From Streptomyces sp. NBC_01717 (lineage in GTDB: Bacteria; Actinomycetota; Actinomycetes; Streptomycetales; Streptomycetaceae): a stretch of DNA of 64,000 nucleotides. Shown one piece after another: positions 26,021 to 35,800 of the stretch. The stretch is taken from NCBI RefSeq assembly GCF_036248255.1, contig NZ_CP109178.1, forward strand, positions 9,243,001 through 9,307,000, in the 5' to 3' direction. The notes below the pieces were generated by a model. The model saw nothing but the letters and a program-made list of their open reading frames with translations. It made no database searches and was not told the DNA's origin. Position 1 is the stretch's first letter. The number at the start of each line of letters is the position of its first letter. A program made the position numbers and the translations under genes.

Positions 26021-27025
26021 TCAAACCCAGTTGCGTCGAGCTGCCGCGACACCAGCGCCGAACCGGTTGGTGGTCCCCAGCTCTGCGTACAGGTCTTGGA
26101 CCCGCCGCCGCAGCGTGCGTGTCGAAACCCCGAATTGGCGGGCAATGGCGTCGTCCTTGACCCCAGCGGCAAAGAGCGCAAGCAGGTTCCGCTCCTCGTC
26201 AGTGGGTTTCCGGGTCTGGTCGCCTTGGGTGGACGGCCCTGGTGACGGCAACGACTCGGAGTCGGGGCCCCCACTCAGTGAGGGCGCGGTGGTCCAGTAA
26301 TGCTCGAAGAGTTCGGTCAGTGCTTTCAGCAAGGGGGGTGCTTCGGTGTAGAGGCACTCGTTGCTGTCGGCTGACAAGCTCAGCGACACCATCGCTGCCG
26401 ACCGGTCTGCCATCGCCAATTTAATGGGAAGCTCCGGCGCGACCTTGGCTTCTTCCCCACGCGACACGAGGCTGCCCAGCGCCTGCCAGCCGCTTTCAGC
26501 ATCGAAGCTGGCAGCCGCGTAGACGACACGCACTCGCACTCCACGCCGGACCGCTGCCTCGTCGAGTGATCCATTGGGAGCCAGCAGGAACGGAGGGCGG
26601 TCCATGGCGCAGATCTCGGATCGGGCAGCTTGCTTCAAGCGGTAGTAGCAGTCGCCGACCGCCTCCGGACCGCTGATGGTCCTGGTGGCGGGTTCGGCCG
26701 TACTGGACCGCCTGGCGTCGTCGAAGATCGCACCCAGCGGCCCGGCCGCGTCCCGCACGGCGGCCAGCTGACGCTCGCGTGACTCGACCAGTGTCCGCAG
26801 TGCGTGACGGGGATCCACTGTGAGGAACGCCCCTGAGGATCTACGGCTGACCAGCCCGGAGTGGTGCAGACGTTCGAGCAACGCCAATGCGTGCTCGAAG
26901 CTCACTCCGAATGCCGCCACTATGTTGTCGACGGTCCCGCCACTGCGCACCAGTACATGGCGATAGACAGCCTCCGCCTCTGTATCGAGTCCAACCAACT
27001 CCAAGGGTGCGTCGTTTTCCATCAT
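26021..27025 (-). CDS. TrmB-like / LuxR-type helix-turn-helix regulator
   Basis: A 334-residue regulator. The N-terminus (GLDTEAEAVYRHVLVRSGGT, then FGVSFEHALALLERLHHSGL) is a TrmB-like winged helix. The middle (YYRLKQAARSEICAMDRPPF) resembles the sugar-binding-like domain of this group. The C-terminus is a LuxR helix-turn-helix (PTDEERNLLALFAAGVKDDA, RQFGVSTRTLRRRVQDLYAE). The ATG at 27023-27025 was chosen because GGTGGAGAGC lies just upstream; longer in-frame starts exist. It is divergent from the first S8 protease, separated by about 516 bp. In Streptomyces such regulators often sit beside secreted peptidases, so control of the protease cluster is a reasonable inference. Confidence 0.88.
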   Translation of the reverse strand: MMENDAPLELVGLDTEAEAVYRHVLVRSGGTVDNIVAAFGVSFEHALALLERLHHSGLVSRRSSGAFLTVDPRHALRTLVESRERQLAAVRDAAGPLGAIFDDARRSSTAEPATRTISGPEAVGDCYYRLKQAARSEICAMDRPPFLLAPNGSLDEAAVRRGVRVRVVYAAASFDAESGWQALGSLVSRGEEAKVAPELPIKLAMADRSAAMVSLSLSADSNECLYTEAPPLLKALTELFEHYWTTAPSLSGGPDSESLPSPGPSTQGDQTRKPTDEERNLLALFAAGVKDDAIARQFGVSTRTLRRRVQDLYAELGTTNRFGAGVAAARRNWV

Positions 27026-27541
27026 TGCTCTCCACCTCTGGCCTTTGCCCGTGTGATATCGATCAGGAAAATACAAGCCGTGGGTGGCGGCCGGAGGAAC
27101 GAGCCCGGGTCGTCGGGTGCCTCCAGTTGGGGTCCCTCAATCTGCTGCCGTCGCGCCGCCGCAGAGGGCAGCATCTTCGGTCGATTAGACGCACCACTCC
27201 GGCTACCGGAAGGAGAAGCCCAGGGCCAGGACGCCGGACCGCTGGCATGCGGGCTGAACATCCGGAGCGTCATGCCTGCTCGCAGCGTCCAGCCGGGCTG
27301 TCGACGAAGGTAAGAAGGCCGTGCGCAAGACAGCGGCGGCCGGCTTGCACGCTTCGGCATCCTTGGGAATCCGAACAACTCCTCGCGCCTTGCAGCATGT
27401 CCTGCTTGAGGATCATTGCGCCGACTTGCGCCATGTCCACTTGGTGACGTGGCACAGAAGTGTCAAAGTGCTGACTTTACAGTGATGCGAACGGATGGCT
27501 GACTGCCAAGGACTTCTGCCCATCTAGTTCATGAGGTTCCC
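27026..27541. other. Intergenic region upstream of the first S8 protease
   Basis: About 516 bp between divergent genes. It must hold promoters for both. The protease-side element at 27450-27465 is the only motif I can support. Confidence 0.5.
27450..27465 (+). promoter_or_regulatory. 16-bp element shared by the S8 protease genes (site 1)
   Basis: TGGCACAGAAGTGTCA, an inverted repeat of form TGNCAC-N4-GTGNCA, ending 76 nt before the TTG start (82 nt before the in-frame ATG 27548). Similar elements occupy the same position before the other two protease genes. Confidence 0.6.
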
Positions 27542-30500
27542 TTGCGTATGCCTCCGTCCCGCAGACGCGGGTTGACAGCCGCCGTCGCCGCGCTGGTGGT
27601 GCTGACGGCCACCGCTCCTGCGGCGTCGGCCGACGTTACTCCGACGCCCCCATCCCCGACCGCAACTGCCGCCGCCGGTCCTGCGATTGTGCGTACCGTC
27701 ACGCTGATCACCGGTGACAAGGTCACGGTGACCGTGAACGGCGGCAAGCACTCGGTCACGTCGGTAACCGATCCGCAGGGCAGGACCGGTGGCGCTCACG
27801 TCATGTCGGTCGGTGACGACATCTACGTGTATCCCGAGGCGGCGTTGCCCTTCATCGCGTCCGGGGCACTGGACGAGTACCTGTTCAACGTGACCGAGCT
27901 GCTCGCGGACGGCTACGACGACGCGCGCAGCGACCATCTGCCACTGATCATCACCTACACCGACGCGGCGGCCCGCTCCCGGGCCATGAAGACCCCCGAA
28001 GGCGCCAGCAAGACCCTGGCCCTGAGCAGCATCCAGGGCGCTGCGATATCCGCCAAGCACACCCGGGCGGCGGGCTTCTGGTCCTCCCTCACGGGTGCCA
28101 GGACGGCGTCCACGGGGGCGCGCTCGGCTGGGTCGGGGCCGGCGGCGCTGTCGGGTGGGATAGCGAAGGTGTGGCTGGACGGGAAAGTCAAGGCCACGCT
28201 GTCCGATACCACCGCGCAGATCGGGGCTCCCGAAGTCTGGGCGGGCGGGAACACCGGGCAGGCTGTGGACGTCGCGGTGCTGGACACCGGGATCGACGCC
28301 GCGCACCCGGACTTCGCCGACCGCATCGTGGCCACCGAGAGTTTCGTGCCGGGGCAGGACGTCACCGACCGGCAGGGCCACGGGACCCACGTCGCCTCGA
28401 CCGTGGCCGGCACCGGAGCCGCGTCCGCCGGCAAGGAGAAGGGCGTCGCCCCGGGCGCCGGGCTGCACATCGGCAAGGTGCTGGACAACTACGGCAGCGG
28501 TCAGGACTCCTGGATCCTGGCGGGCATGGAGTGGGCCGCCCGGGACCAGCACGCCAAGGTCGTCAGCATGAGCCTGGGCGGCGGCCCCACCGACGGCACC
28601 GACCCGCTCAGCCAGGCGGTGAACCGACTCAGCGAGGAGACCGGAACGCTGTTCGTCATCGCGGCCGGCAATTCCGGCCCCGCGCCGTACAGCGTGAGCA
28701 CCCCGGGAGCGGCGGACGCCGCGCTGACGGTCGGCGCGGTGAACGGCCCGGGGAAGGGCGTGGATCAGCTGGCGGAGTTCTCCAGCCGTGGCCCCCGCGT
28801 GGGCGACAATGCCATCAAGCCCGATCTGACAGCCCCGGGTGTGAACGTGCTGGCGGCCCGCTCGCAGTACGCGGCGGAGGGGGAGGGTGCCTATCAGACG
28901 ATGAGCGGCACCTCCATGGCGACACCGCACGTCGCGGGCGCGGCGGCCCTGCTGGCCGCCAAGCACCCGGACTGGACGGGGCAGCAGCTCAAGGACGCCC
29001 TGGTCAGCACCACCGCGAGCACCCAGCGGTTCAGCCCCTTCGAGGCCGGCAGCGGCCGGCTCGATATCGCCGCCGCTGTGAAGGCCACGCTGTTCGCCTC
29101 CGGGTCCGCGTTCGCCCAGGTCCACTACCCGTACACGCCGGGCCAGACCGTCCGCAAGGACGTCAGCTACACCAACACCGGGTCCGAGCCGGTCACCGTG
29201 GACCTGTCCCTGAGCCAGGACCAGCTGCCCGAGGGTCTGTTCACCCTCACCGACTCCCGGGTGACCGTGCCCGCGCACGGCACCTCCGCCGTCGGCGTGA
29301 TCACTCACCTCGACGCGGCGGAGGACAACAGCGCCTACTCCAGTCGGCTCACCGCCACCGGTGCCGACGGCTCGGTCCTCACCCGCACGCCGGTTGGCGT
29401 GAACAAGGAGGGCCACCGCGTCACGCTGTCGGTCACGGCGAAGGACCGGCACGGGGCAGCCCTGCCCGGCACCCTCGTCCTGAAGGACGTCGAGCGCAAC
29501 ACCGCGCCCAAGATGTACGAGGTCGATGCCTCGGGCCGCATGACCCTGCGCCTGCCCCCGAGCACCTACTCGGCATGGATGAACACCGCCGTTCCCGGGA
29601 TCGACGGCACCCACACGCTGGGCTTCGCCATGTTCTCCGCGCCGCAGATCGACCTCGACGCCGACCGCACCGTCCGCTTCGACGCCGCGAACCTGCGCAA
29701 GGCGGCCGCCTACACCCCGCAGCCGACCGCTAACCAGTTCATGAGGGTCGACCAGTACCGCACCAACGGCGACCTGTTCCCGTTCATGGACAGCTACATG
29801 CCCGAGTACTGGCGCTACGACAGCCTCTGGGTGACCCCGACGCCGAAGGTGACGAAGGGCTCGTACATCTTCGCGACCCGCTGGCGGCAGGTCCAGCCGC
29901 CGCTGACGTTCTCCTCCGGCTCGCAGACCTACGACGACGTCGTCATCCAGAGCTTGTCCCGCCCGCTGCCCGAGGGCACGGGAACCTACCGGGCTGTGTG
30001 GGCCGGCAACGGCTCGGCCGCGGACTTCCGCAAGCTGAAGGTGCGTGGCCAAGTGGCGGTCGTCCGCCGCAGCGACACCGTGCCCGCCCCCGACCAGGCC
30101 GCGGCCGCGGCGACGGCCGGCGCCAGGCAGCTGCTGATCCTGAACGACGGCTACGGAAAGTTTGACCCCTGGGCCGACCTGCCCGACGCCGCCCCGCTGC
30201 CAGTGGCCTCGCTCGGCACCGACGACAGCGCACGGCTGCTCAACCGGATCCGCAAGCCCGGCACGGCAACGCTGAAGGTGGTCTCGCACCCGCATCCGCG
30301 CTACCTGTACGACCTCGTCCGCCACCACGACGGAGCGATCCCCCGCGACCCGTCCTACCGGCCCGGCCCCGGCGAACTGGCCCGGATCGACGAGTCGTTC
30401 CGCGACACCAAGCAGGGCGAGGCCCGCCAGTACCGCGATGACATATCCGCCATCTTCAACGGCCCCATGCTCAGCAACTCCACACCGGTCGCGACCCAGG

Positions 30501-31306
30501 GCACGCTGACATCGTGGGTCACGGCGGGCACCGGCGTCCGCTGGGTCTCCGGCGCCGGCATGAGCGACCTCGGCCAAAGAGGCCTGGCGCGCTCGTACAA
30601 GCCGCGCAGCACCACCGGCGAGAGCTGGTTCTCACCCATCCAGCGCCCGCGACTGCTCAACGACGGCATCAGCTGGCAGGCCCCCTTCCGGGCCGGCGAC
30701 ATCATCAGCACTTCCGCCGTACCGGCCTGGGGAGACGCCGGCGGCCACGCCGGCGTCGTCTGGGCCGACAGCGACACCTCGAAGATCTCGCTGTACCAGG
30801 GCGACCAACTGCTCGGCGAGGACGTCAACGAGCGGATCGTCACCGTCGAGAACGTGTCACCGGACCCGCTGCCCTACCGGATCGTGGTCGAGGGCAAAAG
30901 GAACCTGCCGGACCGGCCGTACTCGACCCGTACCCGCACCGAGTGGGGGTTCACCTCCAGCACCACGGACTACACAGTTCTCACGCCTCTGCCGCTGGTC
31001 CAGCTCGACTACGCGGTGGCCACGAATCCGGCCGGCAAGGCGCACCGGCGGACCGGGCTGACGGTCGCCCCGTCGCACCTGAAGGGAGCGGCGGGCACGG
31101 GCGAGATCCGCACGGTGACGCTGGAAGTGTCGTACGACGACGGTGCCACGTGGCACCGGACGACGCTGCGGCAGTCGGGCGGCGACTGGAAGGCGCAGCT
31201 CGACGCGCCGTCCCGGGCCCGCTTCGCGAGCCTGCGAACGACGGCGCGGGACACGAAGGGGAACAGTGTGAGCCAGACCGTAATCCGCGCCTTCGGCCTG
31301 AAGTAG
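27542..31306 (+). CDS. Secreted S8 (subtilisin) family serine protease, ~1,250 residues, copy 1
   Basis: A 1,254-residue exported protease. A Sec signal peptide (basic start, hydrophobic stretch, cut near PAASA) is followed by a propeptide and the S8 domain. The catalytic residues are visible: Asp248 (VLDTGID), His280 (GHGTHVAST), Asn377 of the oxyanion hole (AAGNSGP) and Ser458 (SGTSMATPHVAG). A PA-like insert lies at about 830-880 (VRGQVAVVRR). The C-terminus (TLEVSYDDGATWHR to SQTVIRAFGLK) is shared with the two paralogues. TTG 27542 has better spacing to GAGG than ATG 27548. It likely degrades extracellular protein. A strong terminator follows. Confidence 0.93.
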   Translation: MRMPPSRRRGLTAAVAALVVLTATAPAASADVTPTPPSPTATAAAGPAIVRTVTLITGDKVTVTVNGGKHSVTSVTDPQGRTGGAHVMSVGDDIYVYPEAALPFIASGALDEYLFNVTELLADGYDDARSDHLPLIITYTDAAARSRAMKTPEGASKTLALSSIQGAAISAKHTRAAGFWSSLTGARTASTGARSAGSGPAALSGGIAKVWLDGKVKATLSDTTAQIGAPEVWAGGNTGQAVDVAVLDTGIDAAHPDFADRIVATESFVPGQDVTDRQGHGTHVASTVAGTGAASAGKEKGVAPGAGLHIGKVLDNYGSGQDSWILAGMEWAARDQHAKVVSMSLGGGPTDGTDPLSQAVNRLSEETGTLFVIAAGNSGPAPYSVSTPGAADAALTVGAVNGPGKGVDQLAEFSSRGPRVGDNAIKPDLTAPGVNVLAARSQYAAEGEGAYQTMSGTSMATPHVAGAAALLAAKHPDWTGQQLKDALVSTTASTQRFSPFEAGSGRLDIAAAVKATLFASGSAFAQVHYPYTPGQTVRKDVSYTNTGSEPVTVDLSLSQDQLPEGLFTLTDSRVTVPAHGTSAVGVITHLDAAEDNSAYSSRLTATGADGSVLTRTPVGVNKEGHRVTLSVTAKDRHGAALPGTLVLKDVERNTAPKMYEVDASGRMTLRLPPSTYSAWMNTAVPGIDGTHTLGFAMFSAPQIDLDADRTVRFDAANLRKAAAYTPQPTANQFMRVDQYRTNGDLFPFMDSYMPEYWRYDSLWVTPTPKVTKGSYIFATRWRQVQPPLTFSSGSQTYDDVVIQSLSRPLPEGTGTYRAVWAGNGSAADFRKLKVRGQVAVVRRSDTVPAPDQAAAAATAGARQLLILNDGYGKFDPWADLPDAAPLPVASLGTDDSARLLNRIRKPGTATLKVVSHPHPRYLYDLVRHHDGAIPRDPSYRPGPGELARIDESFRDTKQGEARQYRDDISAIFNGPMLSNSTPVATQGTLTSWVTAGTGVRWVSGAGMSDLGQRGLARSYKPRSTTGESWFSPIQRPRLLNDGISWQAPFRAGDIISTSAVPAWGDAGGHAGVVWADSDTSKISLYQGDQLLGEDVNERIVTVENVSPDPLPYRIVVEGKRNLPDRPYSTRTRTEWGFTSSTTDYTVLTPLPLVQLDYAVATNPAGKAHRRTGLTVAPSHLKGAAGTGEIRTVTLEVSYDDGATWHRTTLRQSGGDWKAQLDAPSRARFASLRTTARDTKGNSVSQTVIRAFGLK

Positions 31307-31330
31307 CGACAGCGGGCGGCTGACCAAAAG

Positions 31331-31364
31331 GCCCCTGTCCGCGGTGGAGACCGCGGACAGGGGC
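31331..31364 (+). terminator. Hairpin terminator after S8 protease copy 1
   Basis: GCCCCTGTCCGCGGT (31331-31345) pairs perfectly with ACCGCGGACAGGGGC (31350-31364) across a GGAG loop, 25 bp after the protease stop codon. There is no T run, as usual for high-GC terminators. Confidence 0.85.
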
Positions 31365-31521
31365 ATTGGGGGCGGCGGGGTGCCCTCTGCTGCTACAAAC
31401 GCTTCCTCAAACTCACCATATTGGACAGCGTCTAAGTCATCTGACTGAAGTCGCGGAGACGACGAATCCATAAGGTGAATGTGTCCGAAGAACCTGGGAA
31501 TTCCCTATGGGGGACATCATC

Positions 31522-32203
31522 ATGACAGCGCGACATGCAGTACGGAACGTGGTTCTTGTGCACGGTGGATTCGTGGACGGATCCGGCTGGCAGGGCGTCC
31601 ACGAGCGCTTCGTGAGCGCCGGTTACAACGTCAACCTCGTGCAGAAGCCGACCGAGTCCCTCGTCGGGGACGTGGCGGCGACGCTGCAGGTCGTCGCGGA
31701 GCAGGATGGCCTGTTTGCCCAGGTGGGGCACTCCTACGGCGGTGTTGTGATCTCCGAAGCCGGCCAGGACCCCAAGGTCGGCGCGCTAGTCCACAACGCG
31801 GCCTTCGCCCCGGATAGGGGCGAGTCGGTGACCGCGCTGATCGCCGACCCGCCGCCCAGCGCGCTCGTCCCGCCGATCCTTCCGCCCAAGGAGAACTATC
31901 TCTTCCTGGACCGAGCAGTTCCAGGCCTCCCTCGCCGGTGACTTCCCGCAGGCGCAGTTCACGGCTGACTCGCAGGTCCCGTGGGGCCTCGAAGCCCTCA
32001 ACGGGACGGTCAGTGAGCCCGCGTGACGGACCAAGCCCAGCTGGTACTGGGTCGCCGCCGACGACCGCATGATCCCCCCGCCGTCCCAGCGAGCGATGGT
32101 CGAGCGTGCCGGCGCAACGGTCGCCGAGAGCCCGGGCAGCCACACCGTGTACCTCTCGAAGCCCGACGCGGTCGACCTGATCAAACAGGCCACCGACTCC
32201 TAG
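31522..32203 (+). pseudogene. Alpha/beta hydrolase, frameshifted and with a Trp-to-stop change
   Basis: The frame NVVLVHGGFVDGSGWQGVHE, VGHSYGGVVISEAG (nucleophile Ser elbow) and NYLFLDR is lost near 31912. The next frame continues EQFQASLAGDFPQAQFTADS and QVPWGLEALNGTVSEPA, meets a TGA exactly where the paralogue at 53543-54232 has Trp, and then goes on PSWYWVAADDRMIPPPSQRA and PGSHTVYLSKPDAVD to TAG 32201-32203. ATG 31522 has a GGGGGA upstream; ATG 31507 in the same frame is an alternative. The gene is a close paralogue of the intact hydrolase at 53543. Confidence 0.88.
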
Positions 32204-32321
32204 TCCACATCCCAGGGTCGTCGTATCCGGGGCACCCATCCGCTATTGCCACGGCGCCGCAGACTCCTCGCAAGGCTGCGGGACTTGCTGCTGCACGCCA
32301 CTAGTCCGTACGGAGCAAGCA

Positions 32322-32495
32322 ATGAGAAACCCCCAACTCACCCGCCGCAGTGAGTTCGCCGTTGCCGCCGGCGCCATCGCTCTCAGTGCCGCACTTCTGG
32401 CCCCGGCCGCCTCCGCGACGGTTCTGCAGCAGACGTCGCCTTCCGCCTCCAGTCCGAAGCTGACCAGCCCTGAGCGGTATGGCCCTGATGGGTGA
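32322..32495 (+). CDS. Small secreted peptide or truncated secreted protein
   Basis: Encodes 57 residues with a clear signal peptide (MRNPQLTRRSEFAVAAGAIA, hydrophobic stretch, cut near PAASA), then TVLQQTSPSASS and a TGA at 32493-32495. In the same frame after the TGA come codons for QGQPIPPCVSNQAWGSETIS and GRTLVCTVVN, with two cysteines, as in many small Streptomyces secreted proteins. The TGA may thus be a nonsense mutation in a longer gene. It follows the decayed hydrolase by about 120 bp. I do not recognise the family. Confidence 0.5.
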   Translation: MRNPQLTRRSEFAVAAGAIALSAALLAPAASATVLQQTSPSASSPKLTSPERYGPDG

Positions 32496-32779
32496 CAGGG
32501 CCAGCCGATCCCCCCGTGCGTCAGCAACCAAGCGTGGGGCTCGGAGACCATCTCCGGCCGCACGCTTGTATGCACCGTTGTAAACCCCTGGCCCTCACAA
32601 CGAGCGCTCGCGGCCAGGGCCTACCTGAGTACGCGCCACACTTCGCGCAGGACGCCACTGGCGGCAGGACGAGCGCCGTGAACGTCCCTCCCGCGCATGT
32701 CGTGTTGACCGTCCAGCGGTGCGCGGAGGGCGCGTGTCGCCCTGGCGACACGCCTTCGGCGAGCGTCGTCGTTGCGACA

Positions 32780-32795
32780 TGTCGCAGTTGTGACA
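32780..32795 (+). promoter_or_regulatory. 16-bp element shared by the S8 protease genes (site 2)
   Basis: TGTCGCAGTTGTGACA, with the 6-4-6 layout of the other sites; TGTC and GACA form the outer inverted arms. It ends 82 nt before the ATG at 32878. Confidence 0.55.
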
Positions 32796-32877
32796 CGTGA
32801 GGTCAGTGACAAGTGCGGCTTTATCAGTCGATTCTTTCGGGCGAGCACTGCCCCTTTGAACGAAAGGTGTTTCTCTG

Positions 32878-35800
32878 ATGACCTGGATCCGCTTGACGGC
32901 GGCGATATCGACAGGGTTGATGCTGGCCGCCGGAGGCGTGCCGACCGTCGCCGCGTCGTCGCAGACGAAGGCCACCGGGACCGCGACTCGTACCGCCGCC
33001 GTGCCGGGGGCTCGCTCCGCGACCGTGCGTCTGGTGACCGGTGACCGGGTGACCGTGACGTCGTTGCCCGGCGGACGGCACACCGCGTCGGTGCAGCCCG
33101 GACCCGGGCGCAAGCACATCCCCTTCCGCACGCTGGAGGAGGACGATAAGTCGCTGACCGTGCTGCCGTTCGACGCCGAGCCGTTGGTGTCCGCCGGCAC
33201 CCTGGACCGCCGCCTCTTCGATGTGACGGCCCTGATCGCCGCCGGCTACGACGAGGCCCACACCTCCGCGCTTCCGCTGATCGTCTCCTCGGAGCCGTCA
33301 CAGGTCGGTGCCAGGGTCAGCTCACAGGCGGCGAAGGCCGCCGCGGCCACCGCCGACCGGCTGGTGACGTTCAATAGGGCCGCGACGCCCTCCCGCAGCC
33401 TGGAGAGCATCCACGCGCGGTCGCTGCGGGTCGCCGACCACGACCTGGCCGCCTTCTGGAAGACGCTGAACCCCGGCGGAAAGTCGGACGCCGCCCGTGC
33501 CGCGGTCACCCCGCGCATCTCGCTGGACGGCAAGGTGAAGGCCGTGCTGGACCGCAGCACCGCGCAGATCAACGCCCCCACCGCCTGGAAGGCCGGCTAC
33601 GAAGGCCAGGGCGTCAAGGTTGCCGTGCTCGACACCGGTGTCGACGCGAACCACCCGGACCTGGCCGGGCGTATCACAGAGGCCAAGGACTTCTCCGGCA
33701 GCGGGAACACCGACGACCACTTCGGCCACGGCACGCACGTCGCCTCGATCGTCGGCGGCACCGGCGCCGCCTCCGGCGGGACCCGCCGCGGTGTCGCCCC
33801 CCACGCCGACCTGCTGATCGGCAAGGTGCTCGACGACAACGGATACGGCAGCGAGTCGGGCATCATCGACGGCATGGAGTGGGCGGCCGACGAGCACGCC
33901 AAGGTCGTCAACATGAGCCTCGGTGCGAACGAGCAGACCGACGGCACCGACCCGATGAGTCAGGCCCTCAACACCCTGACCGCGTCCACCGGCACGCTCT
34001 TCGTTGTCGCGGCGGGCAACTCGGGCCCGGGCCAGTCCACTGTCGGAACGCCTGGCGCGGCCGACGCAGCGCTGACCGTGGGGGCCGTCGACCGTGACGA
34101 CTCCCTCGCCCCCTTCTCCAGCCGTGGCCCGCGCTTCGGTGACGGGGCGGTCAAGCCCGACGTGACCGCCCCCGGCGTTGGCATCGTCGCCGCCCGCGCG
34201 TCCGGTACCACCTTGGGCGACCCGGTCGATGCCAACTACGTCTCGCTGTCCGGGACGTCCATGGCCACCCCGCATGTCGCCGGCGCTGCCGCGCTACTGG
34301 CCCAGCAGCACCCCGACTGGGGCGCCCAGCAGCTCAAGGACGCGCTGATCAGCACTTCCCGGACGGTTTCCGGTACCAAGGTGACCGAGCAGGGCGGCGG
34401 CCGCATCGACCTGGCCACCGCCATGGGCCCGGTTACCGCCACCGGCTCCGTCACCCTGGCCCCGCTCCACATCGGCGACACGCAGGGAGCGCGGCAGGCG
34501 GCCACCGTCCGCTACACCAACACCGGCGACAAGCCGGTGACGCTCTCCCTGGCCGTCAACCTGGCCACCGAGACCGGCCGTGCGCTGGCCGGTGGGGTGG
34601 TTGGCGTCGGCTCCGGCACCGTGCAGGTGGGCCCCGGCGCCACGGCCGAGGTGCCGCTGCGCACCGACGCGAAGAACGCCGTCCGCGGCAAGTACTACGG
34701 CTACCTCACTGCGAAGTCCGCCGACGGCGTGGTGGTCGCCCACACCACCGTCTCCCTCGTGGTGCACGCCCCGCAGCACCGGCTGACCGTGGTCTACCGC
34801 GACCGCGACGGCAAGGTCGTGCCGGGTTGGCTGCCGACCATCTGGGGTCCCGACGGTGTCGAGGGCTACACGGACCTCGACGCGGGGGTCGCCGTCGTGG
34901 AAGAGGGCACGTACTACGTCAGCACCAGTTTCAACGAAGCCGCCGATGACGGCGTCGGCGACGTAGGCAATGTCGTTGTCCCCGAGGTGAAGATCACCAA
35001 AGACACGACGGTGACGCTGAACGCCGCCGAGGCCACCGAGGTGAAGATCCACACGCCTCGCCCCGCCGAGCGGTACGGCCAGTTCATCCCCATGTACTAC
35101 CGTCAGATCGACGGTCAGGAACGGCTCGAGGGCATCTCGCTCTGGTTTAGTGATCGGTTCTACACCAACCCCACTGCCCCGGTCACCGACGGCGCCTTCG
35201 AGTTCACCGTACGCGCGCAGCTGAAGGCCCCCCAACTGCGGGCGAAGTTCTCCGGCGTCTCCCAGGTCACGCCCTACTACGAGAGTTTCTCCCCGGTCTT
35301 CGGGGACCAGGGCGCGCGGCTGACCGCCGTGGCCGCCGGCACGGCACAGGCGCCCGACTTCCGCGGCGCGCGCGGCAAACTGGCCGTCGTCCGGTACGAC
35401 GACGACTCCGGCGGCTACGACGGTCGTGCGCTCGCGCAGACTGCCGCGGCCGCGGGCGCCAAGGCGCTGCTGGTGGTGTGGCAAAAGGGTCACAGCGTCC
35501 AGGCCGAATGGCTGCCAAACGGTGTCCGGTTGGCCCTGCCCGTGATGCGGTTCTCCTGGGCCGACGGGACGGCCCTGCTGAAGCGCATGGCAAAGGGGAC
35601 CACGACGGTGGAATTCTCCGGCACGGTCCGCAGCCCCTACATGTACGACGTCATGCAGGTCTCGAAGGGCTTCATCCCTAAGACCCTCACCTTCTCGCAG
35701 CGCAACAGCGCAGAGGTCCGCGCCACCTACAGCCGCACGGGTGCCTCGCAATGGGCGAGCGAGCAGCGTTTCGCGTGGCGTCCCTACCAGAACACCGCGA

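Noticed and set aside
27524..30577. A 1,017-codon open frame on the minus strand opposite S8 protease copy 1
   Set aside because: It mirrors the strongly coding plus strand, is Gly/Val/Arg/Asp-rich, has no domain, and arises because third positions are G/C. Same for minus-strand frames opposite the other proteases (33322-35892, 39064-41118).
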